Of a stretch of 64,000 nt of DNA, positions 1 to 12,956 are shown piece by piece; the first letter of the stretch is position 1, and each line of letters opens with the position of its first letter. Where the stretch lies: assembly GCA_019454045.1 (NCBI GenBank), contig SKCR01021103.1, forward strand, positions 45,165-109,164, written 5' to 3'. The stretch is from Zanthoxylum bungeanum. Lineage: Eukaryota; Streptophyta; Magnoliopsida; Sapindales; Rutaceae. Both the position numbers and the translations under genes were made by a program. The notes beneath the pieces are model-generated. The model was not told where the DNA came from. It did no database searches and was given only the letters and a program-made list of their open reading frames with translations.

Positions 1-2705
1 TACACTGCAAACATCAAAAGATATATTAAGTTCTGGAATTAATAAACGTAGATTACCTGATATAAATAATACTGAACTCTGGCATATGCGGCTAGGTCAT
101 ATTGGGGCTAAACGCCTTAACCAAATGGTTATGAATGGTTTGATACCAGATCTCACCATTGAATCCTTTCCAACCTGTGAATCCTGTATTCAAGGTAAAA
201 TGACTAAAGCCCCATTTTCTGGTGTTGGACACCGAGCCACAAACTTATTGGAACTCGTACATTCTGATGTATGTGGTCCACTAAGCCAAACTGCTCACAG
301 TGGTTATTCATACTTCGTTACCTTTACCGATGATTTATCACGGTACGGTTATGTCTATTTGATGCGACATAAATCGGAAACTTTTGAAAAGTTCAAAGAA
401 TTCCGAAATGAAGTAGAAAAACAAACTGGGAAATATATTAAATGCCTTCGATCTGATCGAGGTGGCGGAATATATGAGTGGTGAGTTCATTGATTATATG
501 AAGGAGAATGGGATTCTCGCTCAATACACTCCTCCAGGTACCCCACAACACAATGGTGTATCTGAGAGGAGAAATCGGACTTTATTGGATATGGTCCGAT
601 CAATGTTGAGTTTCACAGATTTGCCCTATTATTTATGGGGCTACTCTCTCTTAACCGCCGCACATCTTTTGAATAAGATTCCTTCAAAAGCTGTTCCTAC
701 GACACCGTATGAGATATGGTTCGGTAGGAACCGAATCTTAATTATATTAAGGTTTGGGGTTGTCCTGCCTATGTCAGGGTGACTCAGCAAAGTAAGCTTT
801 CGCCTCGAGGGCAAAAGTTTAGGTTTATTGGATATCCTCCGAATACCAGGGGATATCTGTTCTATGATATCGAGCATCGAAATGTATTCGTAGCTCGCTT
901 CGCAAAATTTCTAGAAGTAGAATTTTTGTCAGAAGGTGGTGATCATAGACAGGTTATGCTTGATGAAGTACAACCTGAAAACAATGAACCAACGGAGGAA
1001 CCTGAAGTTCAAATAGATGAAGGACCTTCAACACACATACTCCGTAGGTCACAAAGGGTATCTAGACCTCCTGAACGCTTGTATTTGATACAAGAAAAGA
1101 GTCTGGATGTTCTCTTAATAGAAGAGACAGATCCTTTCACCTATAGAGAATCGATGTTGGACATCGACTCCGTGAAATGGCAAAGTGCCATGAAATCCGA
1201 GATAGACTCGATGCATGAGAATCAAGTTTGGGACTTGGTTCCGCTTCCAGAGGGAATTGTCCTATCGGCTGTAAATGGGTTACAAGAGGAAGCGAGGGCC
1301 TGATGGTAAGGTTGAAACTTACAAGGCCCGACTGGTAGCAAAAGGTTACACGCAGCGACCTGGCGTCGACTACGATGAGACTTTTTCACCAGTTGCAATG
1401 CTTAAGTCTATTCGGATTTTCTTTCTATAGCTGCATATCATGACTACGAGATTTGGCAAATGGATGTCAAAACGGCTTTTCTAAATGGATTTCTTGATGA
1501 AGAAGAAATCTATATGGAACAGCCGGAAGGTTTTGCATCCAGCGAAAACTCGGGCATGGTATGTAAGCTTAAGAAGTCCATTTATGGACTCAAACAAGCT
1601 TCACGAAGTTGGAATCTTCGATTCGACGAGATTATTAGATCGTCTGGTTTTCTCAAGAATTAGAAGAATCCTGTGTGTATCAGAAGGCCAGTGGGAGCAT
1701 GGTCGTATTTTTAGTCCTGTATGTTGATGACATCCATAATCATTGGAAATGATTAGGTATGTTACAAGGGTTAAAGCGTACCTCTGTAAGAATTTCTCCA
1801 TGAAGGACCTGGGAGAAGCTTCCTATGTTTTAGGGATAAAACTCTATAGAGACAGACAAAGGAAGCTGATTGGGTTATCCCAATCAACGTACATAGATAA
1901 GATCTTGGAACGGTATAATTTTGGTAACTGTAAGACAGCAAACATACCGTTCCGACATGGGATTCATCTTTCAAAGAAGATGAGTCCGCAAACAGAAGAT
2001 GAGAAGTTAGAATGTCTAGCCAACCTTATGCTTCGTGTTTGGGCAGCATAATGTATGCCATGTTATGTACAAGGCCTGATATCAGTTTCGCTGTTAGCGT
2101 AACTGGCAGATATCAGTCCAATCCAGGTAATGACCATTGGATGGCCATTAAACATATCCTCAAGTATCTTAAAGGTACTAAGGATAAGTTAATCATTTAT
2201 GGAGGAGGAAACGAATGCAAGTTAATGGGTATACAGGACTCCGATTTTCAATCGGATCCCGATGATAGAAAGTCTACATCTGGATTGTCTTTACCCTTAA
2301 CGGAGGCGCAGTTTGTTGGAAGAGTTCCAAACAGGGATCTACAGCTGATTCCACCACTGAGGCGGAATATATTGCAGCTTCTGAAGCCGCAAAAGAGGCT
2401 GTGTGGATAAAGAATTTTGTCACAGAATTGGGAGTTGTCCCAAGTATCGTGAATGCGATTCCGTTATACTGTGATAATACTGGAGCCATTGCGCAAGCAA
2501 AGGAACCAAGGGCGCATCAGAAGTCGAAGCATGTGGAACGCAAGTACCACATCATTCGAGAGATTGTGTCTCGAGGGGATATTGTCGTGTGCAAGGTACC
2601 GAGTGAAGACAATGTAGCAGACCGCTGACGAAGGCCATACCTCCGAAGTTGTTTGATAAACACGTGGAGTCGATGGGTATTAGATACAATCGTTATTGGC
2701 ACTAG
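1..2705 (+). pseudogene. Ty1/copia pol remnant (element Z): integrase, RT, RNase H
   Basis: This is the 3' part of a copia-type polyprotein; the upstream part lies outside the window. Seen in order: a GAG-pre-integrase zinc region (LGHIG, then CESC, about 90-190), the integrase core with HSDVCGP (about 258-280) and SDRGG (about 453), the ERRNRT segment near 565, RT with MDVKTAFLNG (1460), IYGLKQASRSWN (about 1580-1615) and YVDD (codons from 1719), then RNase H with AIAQAKEPR (about 2487). The order INT-RT-RH is diagnostic for Ty1/copia rather than Ty3/gypsy. Reading is broken by at least seven frame changes (near 470, 780, 1300, 1420, 1665, 2030, 2300), so it cannot encode a working polyprotein. 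It stops at TAG 2703-2705, just before the polypurine tract. It is related to, but clearly different from, elements A-F in the rest of the window. Confidence 0.93.
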
Positions 2706-2708
2706 AGC

Positions 2709-2717
2709 AAGTGGGAG
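2709..2717 (+). other. Polypurine tract of element Z
   Basis: AAGTGGGAG lies between the pol stop and the LTR start at 2722. The same AAGTGGGAG motif precedes the 3' LTR of elements A, B and D, so this is the plus-strand primer site. Confidence 0.8.
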
Positions 2718-2721
2718 TTTT

Positions 2722-5300
2722 TGTTGGGGTGGTGCTCACAGCTCCAATTCTCGGTTGTATTTCCTTGTAAATACTTATGTAAAACAATATTATTATGAAT
2801 AATATATGCAGTTTCTTTAATATAATAAATCTTATAATTTGGTAAAGACGTAATGACCCTAGAATGATTAGTCATGATACAGTTGCAAAAGCGTCGCAAC
2901 GGACATTGACACGTATCATGACGTTGTCATTCTCAGACAGTTCCTGGTCAAGGTTTACACTGCTTGGTCAGCAAAGTAAACCCGTTAAGACCGATACAAG
3001 TCGTATACTGGAATATATGATTCCAATGGTTTCTCAATGAACCATAAGTCTTGGAGACTGGTATAGACCTGTAGGTGTGTATAGCAGATAAACACTGAAC
3101 GACTCACCGAAGATTCTTAATGGATGGTACACCAACGTCAATAAGAATCTTCTTGGGTTGAGTAGCACTTGTGATTCTTAGACTTGAGATGCCATAGTGG
3201 GCACATGAGACATCCTCTACACTTAGATGGCAGTCACGTCACCGATCTATTTAGATCAGACCTCCGCCTGTTCGTTGGGTGTAGATAGATCCTCAGTGTG
3301 TCCTATGTGTGTCAAGATAGGATCCGTCAGTTCTGTGTACCAGAGCATAGGTAGTCCATACAATTAGCAATAAGATAAATCCATGGGCCCGTGGTAAAGT
3401 TTAGAAGCTAGTTATAAACATTCTTATGAGAATTGCTAATAGAATAGTCGACTGGATAATCCCCATAGAGATTTGACGTTTACATCTATATCTCTGGGAT
3501 AAATCCGGATACCTGTGACGGAGGAATTAAACATTTGCCATGACCTCGACCTGTATGATTCAGCCAGTTTATCCGTGATCGTCATAATTTATGGGTGGAT
3601 AAATTATGGACACGGAATTTGATTTCGTGACGGATACGCCTGGATCTAGAGAGTCTCAATAATGAAAAAACTCGTAGAGCACTAGAGCAACATTAATAAA
3701 CAATACTGATTGTTTATAAAGTCGTTTAAGGCTAAACGCAAAATACACGTGAAGGGACCCGATAGTCATTTACAAGATTGTTGTGTATTTACATTTAATA
3801 CTTGATTATTTTAAATACACATTAATTAAATGTCAATTGAGATATTTGACTTATATCATAAATGAATATATGTATTTAATATTTAATGTAAATATAATAC
3901 ATATATTTGAGATATTTGTATTTAATTAATTAATTAATTATTTAATTGTTAAATAATTAATAATTAAAATATAAATATCTTATATTTAGATATTTAATTT
4001 GTAATGATTAAAGTTGCATTAATTAAAGTAGATAAATATCTAAAAGCATATTTAGATATTTAATTTACTTTAACTAATGCAAATGAAATGAAATTGAAAT
4101 AAAATTTGTTGTATATGCCTTTGATGATTTCGGCCAAGGCTTATTTCTTTGAAGTATATATTGTTTCATTTGCTTTTCATTTCATTTAACCTAATACACT
4201 TTTACAAAGAGAGAGACACCATTGAAGAAGCAAAAGAAAGCTTGAGAAAGAAACTAAAACATCAAAAAGCTTGGATTTTAGTAAGTTTCTTGAACTTACT
4301 ATTAGTAAGGAGTTTGTTCCTTTTGTTCTAGGCTTTAATATGTGATATTCTTATGATGTTCCTTTCTTTATTTCTTGTGTTTTTGTTGATGGTTGTTTTG
4401 ATGAAAGTGTTGAGCATGTATAATGAAAGAAGTGTTTGACTATTGTAGTTATATGTATTCTTTTAAGGTTTATGAAACCAAGTTGCTATTCTAGAGTTGT
4501 TGACCCACTCTTAAATGACCTAGATTTGATCTTGAGTTGTTTCATTGTGTTGAGACTTGAATTGGATGAAAGATTGATGATTGAAGTAATTGATTTGGTG
4601 TATTTAGTCTAATTTGACCAATTGTTGAAATTGAGAAATTAGGGTTTATAACCAATTCCAAATTTGGGGCTTTTGAGATATGTTGTGCATTGTATGTATA
4701 TGATGCATATAAAGTTTCATGTTGATTGGATTTCAATTGGATGAGTTTTGAGCATGAAATCACAAAATGCACAACCCCCCCCCCCCTTTGGAAGCTCTCG
4801 GCCAAGATAACAAAAATGAGGATTTTGGTTCTTTGGGTTTTGATGTTTTGAACATGCTAATTTCATCTTAGAAATGATTTAGAATCATTCAAAATTGATT
4901 GGATCAATTTCGGACTAAAATGGACAAAATACCATATAAGGGTAATTTGGTAATTTCACTTGAATATGATTCAATTGAAATTTTATTTCATAATTTGATT
5001 ATTGGAATATTAAATAAATATGTTTATTTAATTAATCCGAGAAAAAGTTTTGAAATCCGAAAATACGATTTTCGCCGCTTCGCTGCGTTACCGGATTCAC
5101 CCCGTAATAAAACCCCTTCAAGATCATATAAAAAACACCTTGGAATACATAAACCTTGCAAATTTGAAGAGAAAGCACTATGAGAAGAAAAAATAGTAAT
5201 CTCTCTAGAGTTCCCCCATCCAACAAGCATCCGTTTGGTTTTTAGAAGTGCTTCTTGAGCCACGACATCTAGAGGTATGACATGATAGCACTTTTTTTTT
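2722..5300 (+). repeat. 3' LTR of element Z (right boundary uncertain)
   Basis: The LTR begins with TGTTGGGG directly after the polypurine tract. No second LTR copy is in the window, so the right end cannot be fixed. A TTCGGCCAAGG stretch near 4130 and a likely transcribed U5-like tail up to about 5280 resemble the layout of the 1.9-2.1 kb LTRs elsewhere in the window, which suggests this LTR is longer than 2 kb. AT-rich palindromic stretches lie at 3780-4080 and a run of 12 C at 4775-4786. No gene is seen in this interval; the short open frames are not conserved or intron-flanked. Confidence 0.5.
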
Positions 5301-5670
5301 ATTTTTTACGTATTCCTGAGATTCTATTTTCGACACAGTATCTCTGGCTAGATGTACACCACATCCAGTCGGATATGCACATGCATCTTGCCACCTATAA
5401 ACATGTTAGGTCACGTATACTACTTTCTGTAATTATTTATGTCATTTATCTATGCATGTTTATGTTATTCAATCTTATATGATCATGCCACGTGGATTCA
5501 GTTTATTTATATTTCGTTAATATTATTATGTGTGTTATTACCTTCTCTGTTTTTTAATCATTTTGTGCATGATTCTGTATGTCAGATTTTTCTGATCTGT
5601 AAATCATATCCGGCCTGACCTATTCCAGGTTCAGCTGGACATGATTTATATCCGGTCGTGTGATCCTATG

Positions 5671-5783
5671 GTATATATAATGGAAACCCAAACATAAATT
5701 CTATAGTTGATTTCGAATGGACGTTAATATAGTTTGCATTCGTGATAAAGCTCCACGTCCTACTGGGAGATGGTTATTTCGTT
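5671..5783 (+). repeat. Diverged direct repeat, copy 1
   Basis: This segment matches 6189-6302 along its full length: both start GTATATA, carry ATGGAAACCC, CGAATGGACG and CCACGT in the same order, and end TTTCGTT. The copies are about 520 bp apart and roughly a quarter to a third diverged by eye. The unit is probably part of an old LTR or leader. Confidence 0.6.
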
Positions 5784-6188
5784 ATAAATGTATTTAAAAT
5801 ACAAGTTTATTATATTTGTATTTTCATAACACCAAAAACCACAGCCCAATACCCCCTAAATAACCCGCAAAACAGTCCCCTAATTACCTTAAAACAGTGA
5901 CCTGAAATATAACAAAAACAGCAGCGAAACAGAGTGAAAACAGCAGTCTAAAATAGTGAAACAGCGAGGAAAATGTTGGGTTAGTAAACCAGAAAAGTTG
6001 TGGAACATCAACCCTTCCAACGGCCGTGTAACGCGCTTTCGAGAGACGACAAAAGAGGTTAGACCTGAGGGCACCCTTCTATTTATTATCTTTCATTTAT
6101 TTTATTTATTTTTAAAATATCATTGCATGAGAGTCGTTTGAGGCATGATGTGATTGTCGGATGGGCGGAACGTGTGTTCCCTTTTGTG

Positions 6189-6302
6189 GTATATAGGATG
6201 GAAACCCGGACGTAAATTTCGTAATCGAATCCGAATGGACGGTAGTGCAGTTTGTACTCGGGATACAACGCCACGTACCACTCAAGAGACACATGTTTCG
6301 TT
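6189..6302 (+). repeat. Diverged direct repeat, copy 2
   Basis: Second copy of the unit at 5671-5783, with the same order of conserved blocks (ATGGAAACCC, GAATGGACG, GCCACGT, TTTCGTT). No open frame is common to the two copies. Confidence 0.6.
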
Positions 6303-6689
6303 CCATCCAAACGTGTATTTGAGCATGTTAGAGTTCATAGGTTATTTATTTATTATTTAAAGTATGATTGAGTTTAATTTATTATTTATTTTTAAAGCAT
6401 GATTCTGTTATTTTTATGCATGATATTTCGTTTAGTTTATGTTTATGTTTCAATGGTTATTTGTTTATTTTGGTCCAATAGTTCAATATGCTCGTTGTGT
6501 GATATCTTGTTTGTCGTTCAAAGACTTACTTTCAAGCATGCAAACTTAGAATAAGATTTATTTAGTGAATGCATGTTAGATCTAAATACCCTTGAGCATG
6601 ATTATTGAGTAGACTCGGTTGATTCATTGCACCAATTATATCATCACAAGTGACATAAGTAAGAGACCATTTCGAACCCAACGGTTTGA

Positions 6690-6890
6690 GGTCTTCCTTG
6701 CGAGGGGTGAGTGCGGCCTTAAATCTTTGTCCCGGTTCACACCGGGTGGCGACTCCATGTTATTTCTCCGGTTTAGTTCCCTCGTGGACTATCCCGTACT
6801 CCCCACTAGGCCGCGAGCGTAGGACAGCATCGCCAAGTTCTGTGTTCCCACAGTCTAGAGACTCCACTGGGGAATAAGAGAATTGGCCTC
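6690..6890 (+). mobile_element. GC-rich LTR-like remnant, possibly Ty3/gypsy
   Basis: A GC-rich island in AT-rich surroundings contains GGGTGGCGACTCCAT (about 6745) and GACTCCACTGGGGAA (about 6860). I recall GCGACTCCACTGGGGA-type blocks at LTR/primer-site junctions of Tat/Ogre-type gypsy elements, so this may be the edge of such an element. No gypsy coding sequence is visible around it. The surrounding stretches 5784-6188 and 6891-7215 show no gene. Confidence 0.3.
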
Positions 6891-7215
6891 GAAATCATGT
6901 CTTGTGATGTGTATAATTTGTACATTAGTTGACCGTTTCTATAGTGGGTTGAGGGAGTTCAATCAAAGGCATTGTCACAAACCCGCATGAGAACGATAGT
7001 TGGATATCCTATAGAAGTTACCCCTTCATGCTTTTGATAACCACATGCATATTATATCTCATATGTCGCATGCATCTCATGCATACATGCATTATGTTAA
7101 CCCCGTGTCATAAAAGCCATCATAGATATTCCTTGGGTTAGAGAAGGAAAAAAGGGTTTGTCAAGAGGAGTTTAGCAAACGTGAATCAAGAAACAGAAAA
7201 GCCTACCGAAAGGAT

Positions 7216-7288
7216 AGAAAGAAAATTAGGAGGGGCCTTCAAAAAAAAAAGAAAAAAAAAAAAGAAGAAAAAAAAAAGAGAGAAAAAA
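7216..7288 (+). repeat. Purine-only low-complexity tract
   Basis: Almost entirely A with scattered G on the plus strand. Together with 7694-7796 it brackets an apparently gene-free block (7289-7693). Confidence 0.8.
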
Positions 7289-7693
7289 ATTGTTTGTTTT
7301 TAGTCATTGATAGTTAAACATAAGTCCAATGATGAAATTGATTGCTTTAGGGTGAAACTTTAGAAACAATAAACTCTTGACGTGCTTTTATCTGATACTT
7401 TGAGTGATTGATCTATGTTAGACTCGTAAGCACTTGATTATGGTTCTTAGCAGTGAAAACCTGAGTAGTTAGCAAAGTGACTAGTTGAAGAAATTGTAGG
7501 TCGGTGAATGACCGTTTGCTTAGATGTCTATCTTGAGTTGCTTATGTTATGATATGTGGTATGGTTGAAAATGAAAAAATAAATCTCTAAAGAAAAGAAT
7601 TGAACCACCTATAACCGATAAGCATGAAGCTACCCATGGGCGAGTATTAGGATCACCATGAGGAGAAATGCTACCTTAAAGGGTAGGTGTGTT

Positions 7694-7741
7694 GAAAAAA
7701 AAAAAAAAAAAAAAGAGAGAGAAAAAAAAAGAAAGTTCAAA

Positions 7742-7783
<42 letters not shown>

Positions 7784-7796
7784 ACAAAAAAGAAAG
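7694..7796 (+). repeat. Poly-A / GA low-complexity tract
   Basis: A19 followed by GAGAGAG, further A-rich sequence, a run of about 35 A near 7746-7780, and a GA-rich tail. The poly-Phe reading frame on the opposite strand is an artefact of this tract. It could be an old retroposed poly-A tail, but no body is recognised upstream. Confidence 0.75.
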
Positions 7797-7861
7797 AAAA
7801 CCATACCACATTGAGCACAGAAAGGTAACTACATGCATAATTGGGACATCTAGGTTGGTTT

Positions 7862-9783
7862 TGTTAGTGTTCCTAGAACATGTCAATGATCTAATAAGCA
7901 TGAAAAACATTAAATAAGAACATTATAAGTTGCGGAATACTTACAACGAACGGATTTGAGCTTTAAAAAAATTTGTGAAGATGATCTCCAAGATCCAAGC
8001 AAAGTGTTGATTCCAACTCTTGAAGATGTTTCCCTATCACATTTGTTGACTTGCTTAAGGGCTAGCTTTTGATTTGAAGAACAAAATCAAAGAGAGATGG
8101 AGAGGGAAGCTCACGCCCAAGGAGGCTTGTCTAGGGTTTTTATTTTTCAACTTATGTCAAAAGTGTGTAGAGAGTTGCTTTTGGTCCTTTTCACCAAAAC
8201 TTGGTAGTTGGGTAAATGGTTTTACCAAAACCAATACAAGGTGGTTGGTTGGTTGGTGGCATGGCATAAATGCCAACTACCATCACCTACCACACATGTG
8301 AAGTGGGCCCCACTTATTTGAATTCAAAATTCAAATATCTCTACGAACATTTACCGTGACTCGGTTCCGTTTAATCCGACTAAACGAACCTTCGTCGCTA
8401 AATAATTAAATCTAATTTAATTAAATAACGATGCCTCGCAAATATATTACGAACGTCATTCATGAACTAATTCTAAATTAATTCGTTCGTTCGTATTAAA
8501 GTCCGACTTTAATCTCGTAATGAAATCCAATTCATATTAATATATCTGATATATTAATTTTAGCCCATTTGAATAAATTAAATAGAAAAATCAAATTTAA
8601 ATATTAAATTTATTTTACCGATTAATTCCAAATTAATCGCGTTCTATCTCTACTGAACACATTTAATCCCAGATTAAATAAAGCCCCAATTAATCCCGGA
8701 TTAATTTTATCTCTCTAAATTAATCCCAGATTAATTCTAATTTAAGTCAACTGTCATCGGTGAATCTTTGGGAAGCGACCCAAGAGATCTCTGGATATGT
8801 TGGCAGTAAATCTGGTTATCGGACTATCCGATAAAGTGAGTACCTCGTATCACGTGCTTATCGATTTACAAAACATGGTTGGCTTCTAGCAAAGCACCGT
8901 GCCTACCCAATTCTCCAGAAATATTCTTACTGGAATATATAATCTATGCCAGGCGTAGAATACGTAGTATCTCATATTACGATCCAGTATCAGATGTCAC
9001 GTGCTAGGCCTGGGGCTGGAATAGTGTCTGCCCCGTACGAAGCATATATCGGATATTAAGCAACTAGTCTATTTGAATCGGATAATCATGACCTTGTCAC
9101 ATTATCCCGATGGTTGCAACACAATAGAGAACTAGTTATGAATCCCTTCGTGATCATCATCTCCATATGTCTGAAGTGATACTTCCGTCTTGACATCACA
9201 TCCAATACACTACGATTCTCGATAAACCCAATAGAGGCGTACACAGAACCTGTTAAAGCCCTGGACGACCAAAACCAAAGTTTATCGATTGTCACAAGTA
9301 TTAACGATGTAAGTCTCAGGTTAAGACCAAATACACCTACCCTGACGCGGACTCCCATAGACACATATAGATACTACCAATGGGATTCCGCGGGGTCTAT
9401 CTAGAGCGAAGCTGTTTTCCGTACCATCGGTAAAACACAACCTCCTATTGCACTTGCATAAGTATCATATACTTAAACATATGAGAACTATGACGCTATG
9501 CCCTCACAACGCGCACAAGTGAAATACTAGTCTATTCCGCATTATTGATGTCCAGTCTCGATAATACTACAACTAGGGATATTTAATGATTAAACCTTTA
9601 TGGATTGATACTGTCTCATATCATCTCAATCCGGAACTAATCATATGGACTTTTACCATTTATATATCAAAGTAAATAAATTACGAAATGATAAAAGGTA
9701 ATTTCATTACTACATAGTCAATTTTGTACAAAAACACAATGTCTTTTACAAACAGTGACGCTATGGGTCATAATTCTCTAACA
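7862..9783 (-). repeat. 3' LTR of element B
   Basis: On the minus strand it starts TGTTAGAG at 9783 and ends with CA at 7862 (TG on the plus strand). The length of 1922 bp matches the two LTRs of element A, and internal blocks are shared: the GATTAATCC-type palindromes around 8560-8760, GATCTC...GGATATGTTGGCAG near 8790 and the GATAGACCCCGCGGAATCCCA-like block near 9380. Open frames inside it (for example 8074-8301) lie within the LTR and are not genes. Confidence 0.88.
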
Positions 9784-9797
9784 ATCTCCCACTTGGC
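9784..9797 (-). other. Polypurine tract of element B
   Basis: The minus strand reads GCCAAGTGGGAGAT directly against the LTR start. It is identical to the element A tract at 41922-41935. Confidence 0.85.
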
Positions 9798-11315
9798 CTA
9801 TAGCCAGTCACTCAAGCATCTAACACCTGAACTATGTATATGTTTCTCAAACTTTTGCTGTGAAATAGCTTTTGTCAGCGGGTCTGCAATGTTGTCATCT
9901 GAGGCGACCTTCTCGATCTTCACATCGCCACGATGTATGATCTCACGAATCAGATGGAAACGTCAAAGAACATACTTGGATCGTTGATGAGACCGTGGTT
10001 CCTTAGCCTGCGCTATAGCCCCGTTATTGTCATAAAATAATGGAACGGGCTCAGCTGCTAACGGAACTACTCCTAATCCAATTAGGAATTTACGGATCCA
10101 AACTGCCTCTTTTACTGCTTCAGCTGCAGCAATATACTATGCTTCTGCTGTTGAATCGGCAACAGTCTTTTGCTTGGAAGATTTCCAACTTACTGCTCCG
10201 TTGTTCAAACAAAATATGTACCCGGATTGTAACTTAGAGTCGCCTTTATCGATTTGGAAACTTGCATCGGTATACCCAGTTACCTCAAGTTCTCCATCTC
10301 CATAAATTAAGAAAGCATCCTTAGTTCGTCTAAGATACTTAAGGATGTTCTTAACCGCCATCCAGTGACCATCACTTGGATCGGCCTGATAGCGACTACA
10401 CATGCTCAAAGCATACGAGACATCAGGTCGTGTACATATCATGGCATACATGATCGATCCAACTGCCGAGGCGAACGGTATCTGACTCATGCTGTTTCTC
10501 TCATCTTGAGTTTTAGGACACATGTCCTTAGATAGAGAGATGCCATGTGACACTGGTAATAGTCCCCTCTTGGACTGATCCATTTTGAATCTTTTCAACA
10601 CTTTGTCAATGTACGTGCTCTGGGAGAGTCCAAGCAGCTTTCTAGATCTATCCCTATAGATCTTTATTCCTAGAATAAAGGCTGTTTCTCCCAGATCTTT
10701 CTTGGAGAATTTTAATGAAAGCCAAGCTTTCACCGATGTTAACATGGGAATGTCATTGCCCATAAGCAATACATCGTCAACATAAAGGACAATAAATGTA
10801 AGTGCGCTCCCACTAACCTTCTTATATACACAAGGATCATCCTCATTTTGAATGAAATCATATTCTTTTATGATCTCATCAAAACGTTGGTTCCATGACC
10901 GCGATGCTTGCTTCAGTCCATAGATGGACCGATTTAACTTACAAACCTTGTTTGCAAGTCTAGGCACGATAAAACCGTCAGGCTGTTGCATATAAACATC
11001 CTCCAAAAGGTTTCCGTTAAGGAAAGCGATTTTAACGTCCATCTGTCATATCTCGTAGTCGAAATATGCAGCAATAGCAAGCATTATCCGAACGGATTTA
11101 ATCATGGCAACGAGTGAGAAAGTTTCGTCGTAATCGACACCATGTCGTTGACGATACCCCTTCGCTACAAGCCTAGCTTTGTACGTTTGTACGTTGCCTT
11201 CCATGTCGGTCTTCTTCTTGAAGATCCATTTGCATCCAATAGGCTTTACGCCTTTTGGTGCATCAACCAGTGTCCAAACTTGGTTGGTGTACATGGAATC
11301 CATTTTGGACTTCAT
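9798..11315 (-). pseudogene. Element B reverse transcriptase and RNase H
   Basis: RT: QVWTLVDAP and GCKWIFKKK (about 11250), then a long open segment 11042-10137 (301 codons) with MDVKIAFLNG, IYGLKQASRSWN, YVDDVLLMGND and DVSYALSMCSRYQ, continuing into SWKSSKQKTVADSTAEA at the start of RNase H. This is the most intact RT in the window; the YVDD active site is present. It is separated from the upstream piece by one in-frame stop (11043-11045), and downstream the RNase H frame (to stop 9798-9800) is broken near 10137. As read it cannot give a complete polyprotein, but few changes separate it from an active form, so it is a plausible recent source of trans-acting enzyme. Confidence 0.9.
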
Positions 11316-11321
11316 GGCCTC

Positions 11322-12740
11322 TTACCATAAAGTGGAATCGATATCTTGTATCGCTTCCTCATACGTAGCCGGTTTGTTATCCTCAATGAGATTAATATCT
11401 ACATGAGGTGAGATCAGAAACCCATACCTCTCAGGTTGGTTTCTGACTCTCTCCGACCTACGCGGTCCTTGTGTAATAGAAGATTGTGGTACAGTCTCAT
11501 TCCGGATGGACTGTTCTTGTTCCATTGAGGATTCTATGTCAGGAACAGTATCACTCCGATTTTCATCGAGTTCTACTTTCCTCCCACTAACCACTGTATT
11601 TAGGAATTCCTTCTCAAGGAAAATCGCATGTAGAGCAACAAATACTTTGTTCTCTCGTGGGTGATAGAAGTAATATCCTTTGGTTTCCCTAGGATATCCT
11701 ATGAATAGGCATTTATCCGATTTGGGCTCAAGTTTGGTACCTTCCAAATGTTTGACGTATGCCCAGCATCCCCAAATCTTTAGGAATGAGAAACCCAGTT
11801 TCTTTCCTGTCCATATCTCATATGGTGTCTATTGTACACACTTTGACGGAACCTTATTCAAAATAATAACTGCGTTGTTTAATGTATATCCCCAGAAGGA
11901 AATAGGTAGCTCAGTGCGACTCATCATAGACCTTACCATGTCCAACAGAGTTCGGTTTCTCCGTTCGGATACATCGTTTAATTGCGGTGTTCCAGGAGGT
12001 GTCCACTGTGAAAGAATACCATATTCTTTCAAGTAATCTAGAAACTCATTGTTCAAGTATTTGCCACCACGGTCCGACCGTAATGTCTTTATACTGTTGT
12101 CGGTCTATTTTTCAACTTCGTGTCGAAACTCTTTGAATTTCTCAAAAGTTTCCGACTTATGTCTCATAAGATACACATAACCATAACGCGATGCATCATT
12201 TGTAAAGGTTACAAAGTATTCGTATCCACCTCTAGCCTGGCTAGACATGGGCCCACAAACGTCACTATGAACGAGGGCTAACAGTTCGGTGGCGCGTACA
12301 CCTTTACCGCTAAAAGGTGATTTAGGCATTTTGCCTAATAAGCAAGATTCGCAGACGTCATATGAATTTGGATCAAATCCGTCCAAGTACCCACTCTTCG
12401 AAAGTGTGGATATACGAGTTTTGTTAATGTGTCCCAGACGATAGTGCCACATATAAGTTTCATATTTTTTACTTAGTTTGAGCCTTTTGTTTGTTACATT
12501 ATATGTTTGAGATTGATTTATATTCAAAATATAAAGACCATTATTAGCATCAGTAGAACATATCTCAAAATCATCTTTATAAACAAAACACCCAATGTTT
12601 CGGAATACAAAAGTGTACCCGCATTGGGTCAAACAAGATACAGAGATAATATTCCTAGTCAAACTAGGTACATAATAACAGTTTGAAAGTTTAAGTACAT
12701 GCCCCGAAGGCAGTTCTAAAACAAAAGTGCCAACGGCCAA
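11322..12740 (-). pseudogene. Element B integrase (with GAG-pre-integrase domain)
   Basis: Three pieces: 12740-12105, 12056-11829 and 11747-11322. The first has the protease tail (FVLELPSGHV), the HHCC zinc region (WHYRLGHINKTR ... CESCLLGKM) and the first catalytic Asp in LVHSDVCGP. The second holds the block with TPPGTPQLN and ERRNRTLLDM, which carries the catalytic Glu. The third is the integrase C-terminal region with DKCLFIGYPRETKGY and RRSERVRNQPERYG. The pieces are separated by stops or shifts near 12104, 11828 and 11321. The second Asp block (SDRGG-type) falls in the gap near 12070. Confidence 0.88.
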
Positions 12741-12749
12741 AACGGCGAC

Positions 12750-12956
12750 TGGTGCCCCATTTCCAACGCGTAGATCAATCTCCCCTGAGGTCAGTCTCCT
12801 GCTAATCTACAGATCCTGCACATCAGTACATATGTGAGTACCACAACCAGAATCAAAAATCCAATTTTTAAAACTAGAAGTAGCCATGTTTATTTCAATA
12901 ACAAACATACCTGAAGCCGGCGCCTTGTCCGCTTTAATCTCCTTCTGAAGCGCCTT
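12750..12956 (-). pseudogene. Element B aspartic protease region
   Basis: The minus strand encodes NWIFDSG followed by CGTHICTD, the copia protease active site (D-S-G), in the frame continuing from gag. An in-frame TAG at 12807-12809 interrupts it. In A the same region has DSG intact. The role would be maturation of the Gag-Pol polyprotein. Confidence 0.8.

Noticed and set aside
7630..7818. Minus-strand poly-Phe open frame
   Set aside because: It is produced by the poly-A/GA tract; low complexity, not a gene.
8074..8301. 75-codon open frame
   Set aside because: It lies wholly inside the 3' LTR of element B and has no protein similarity I recognise.
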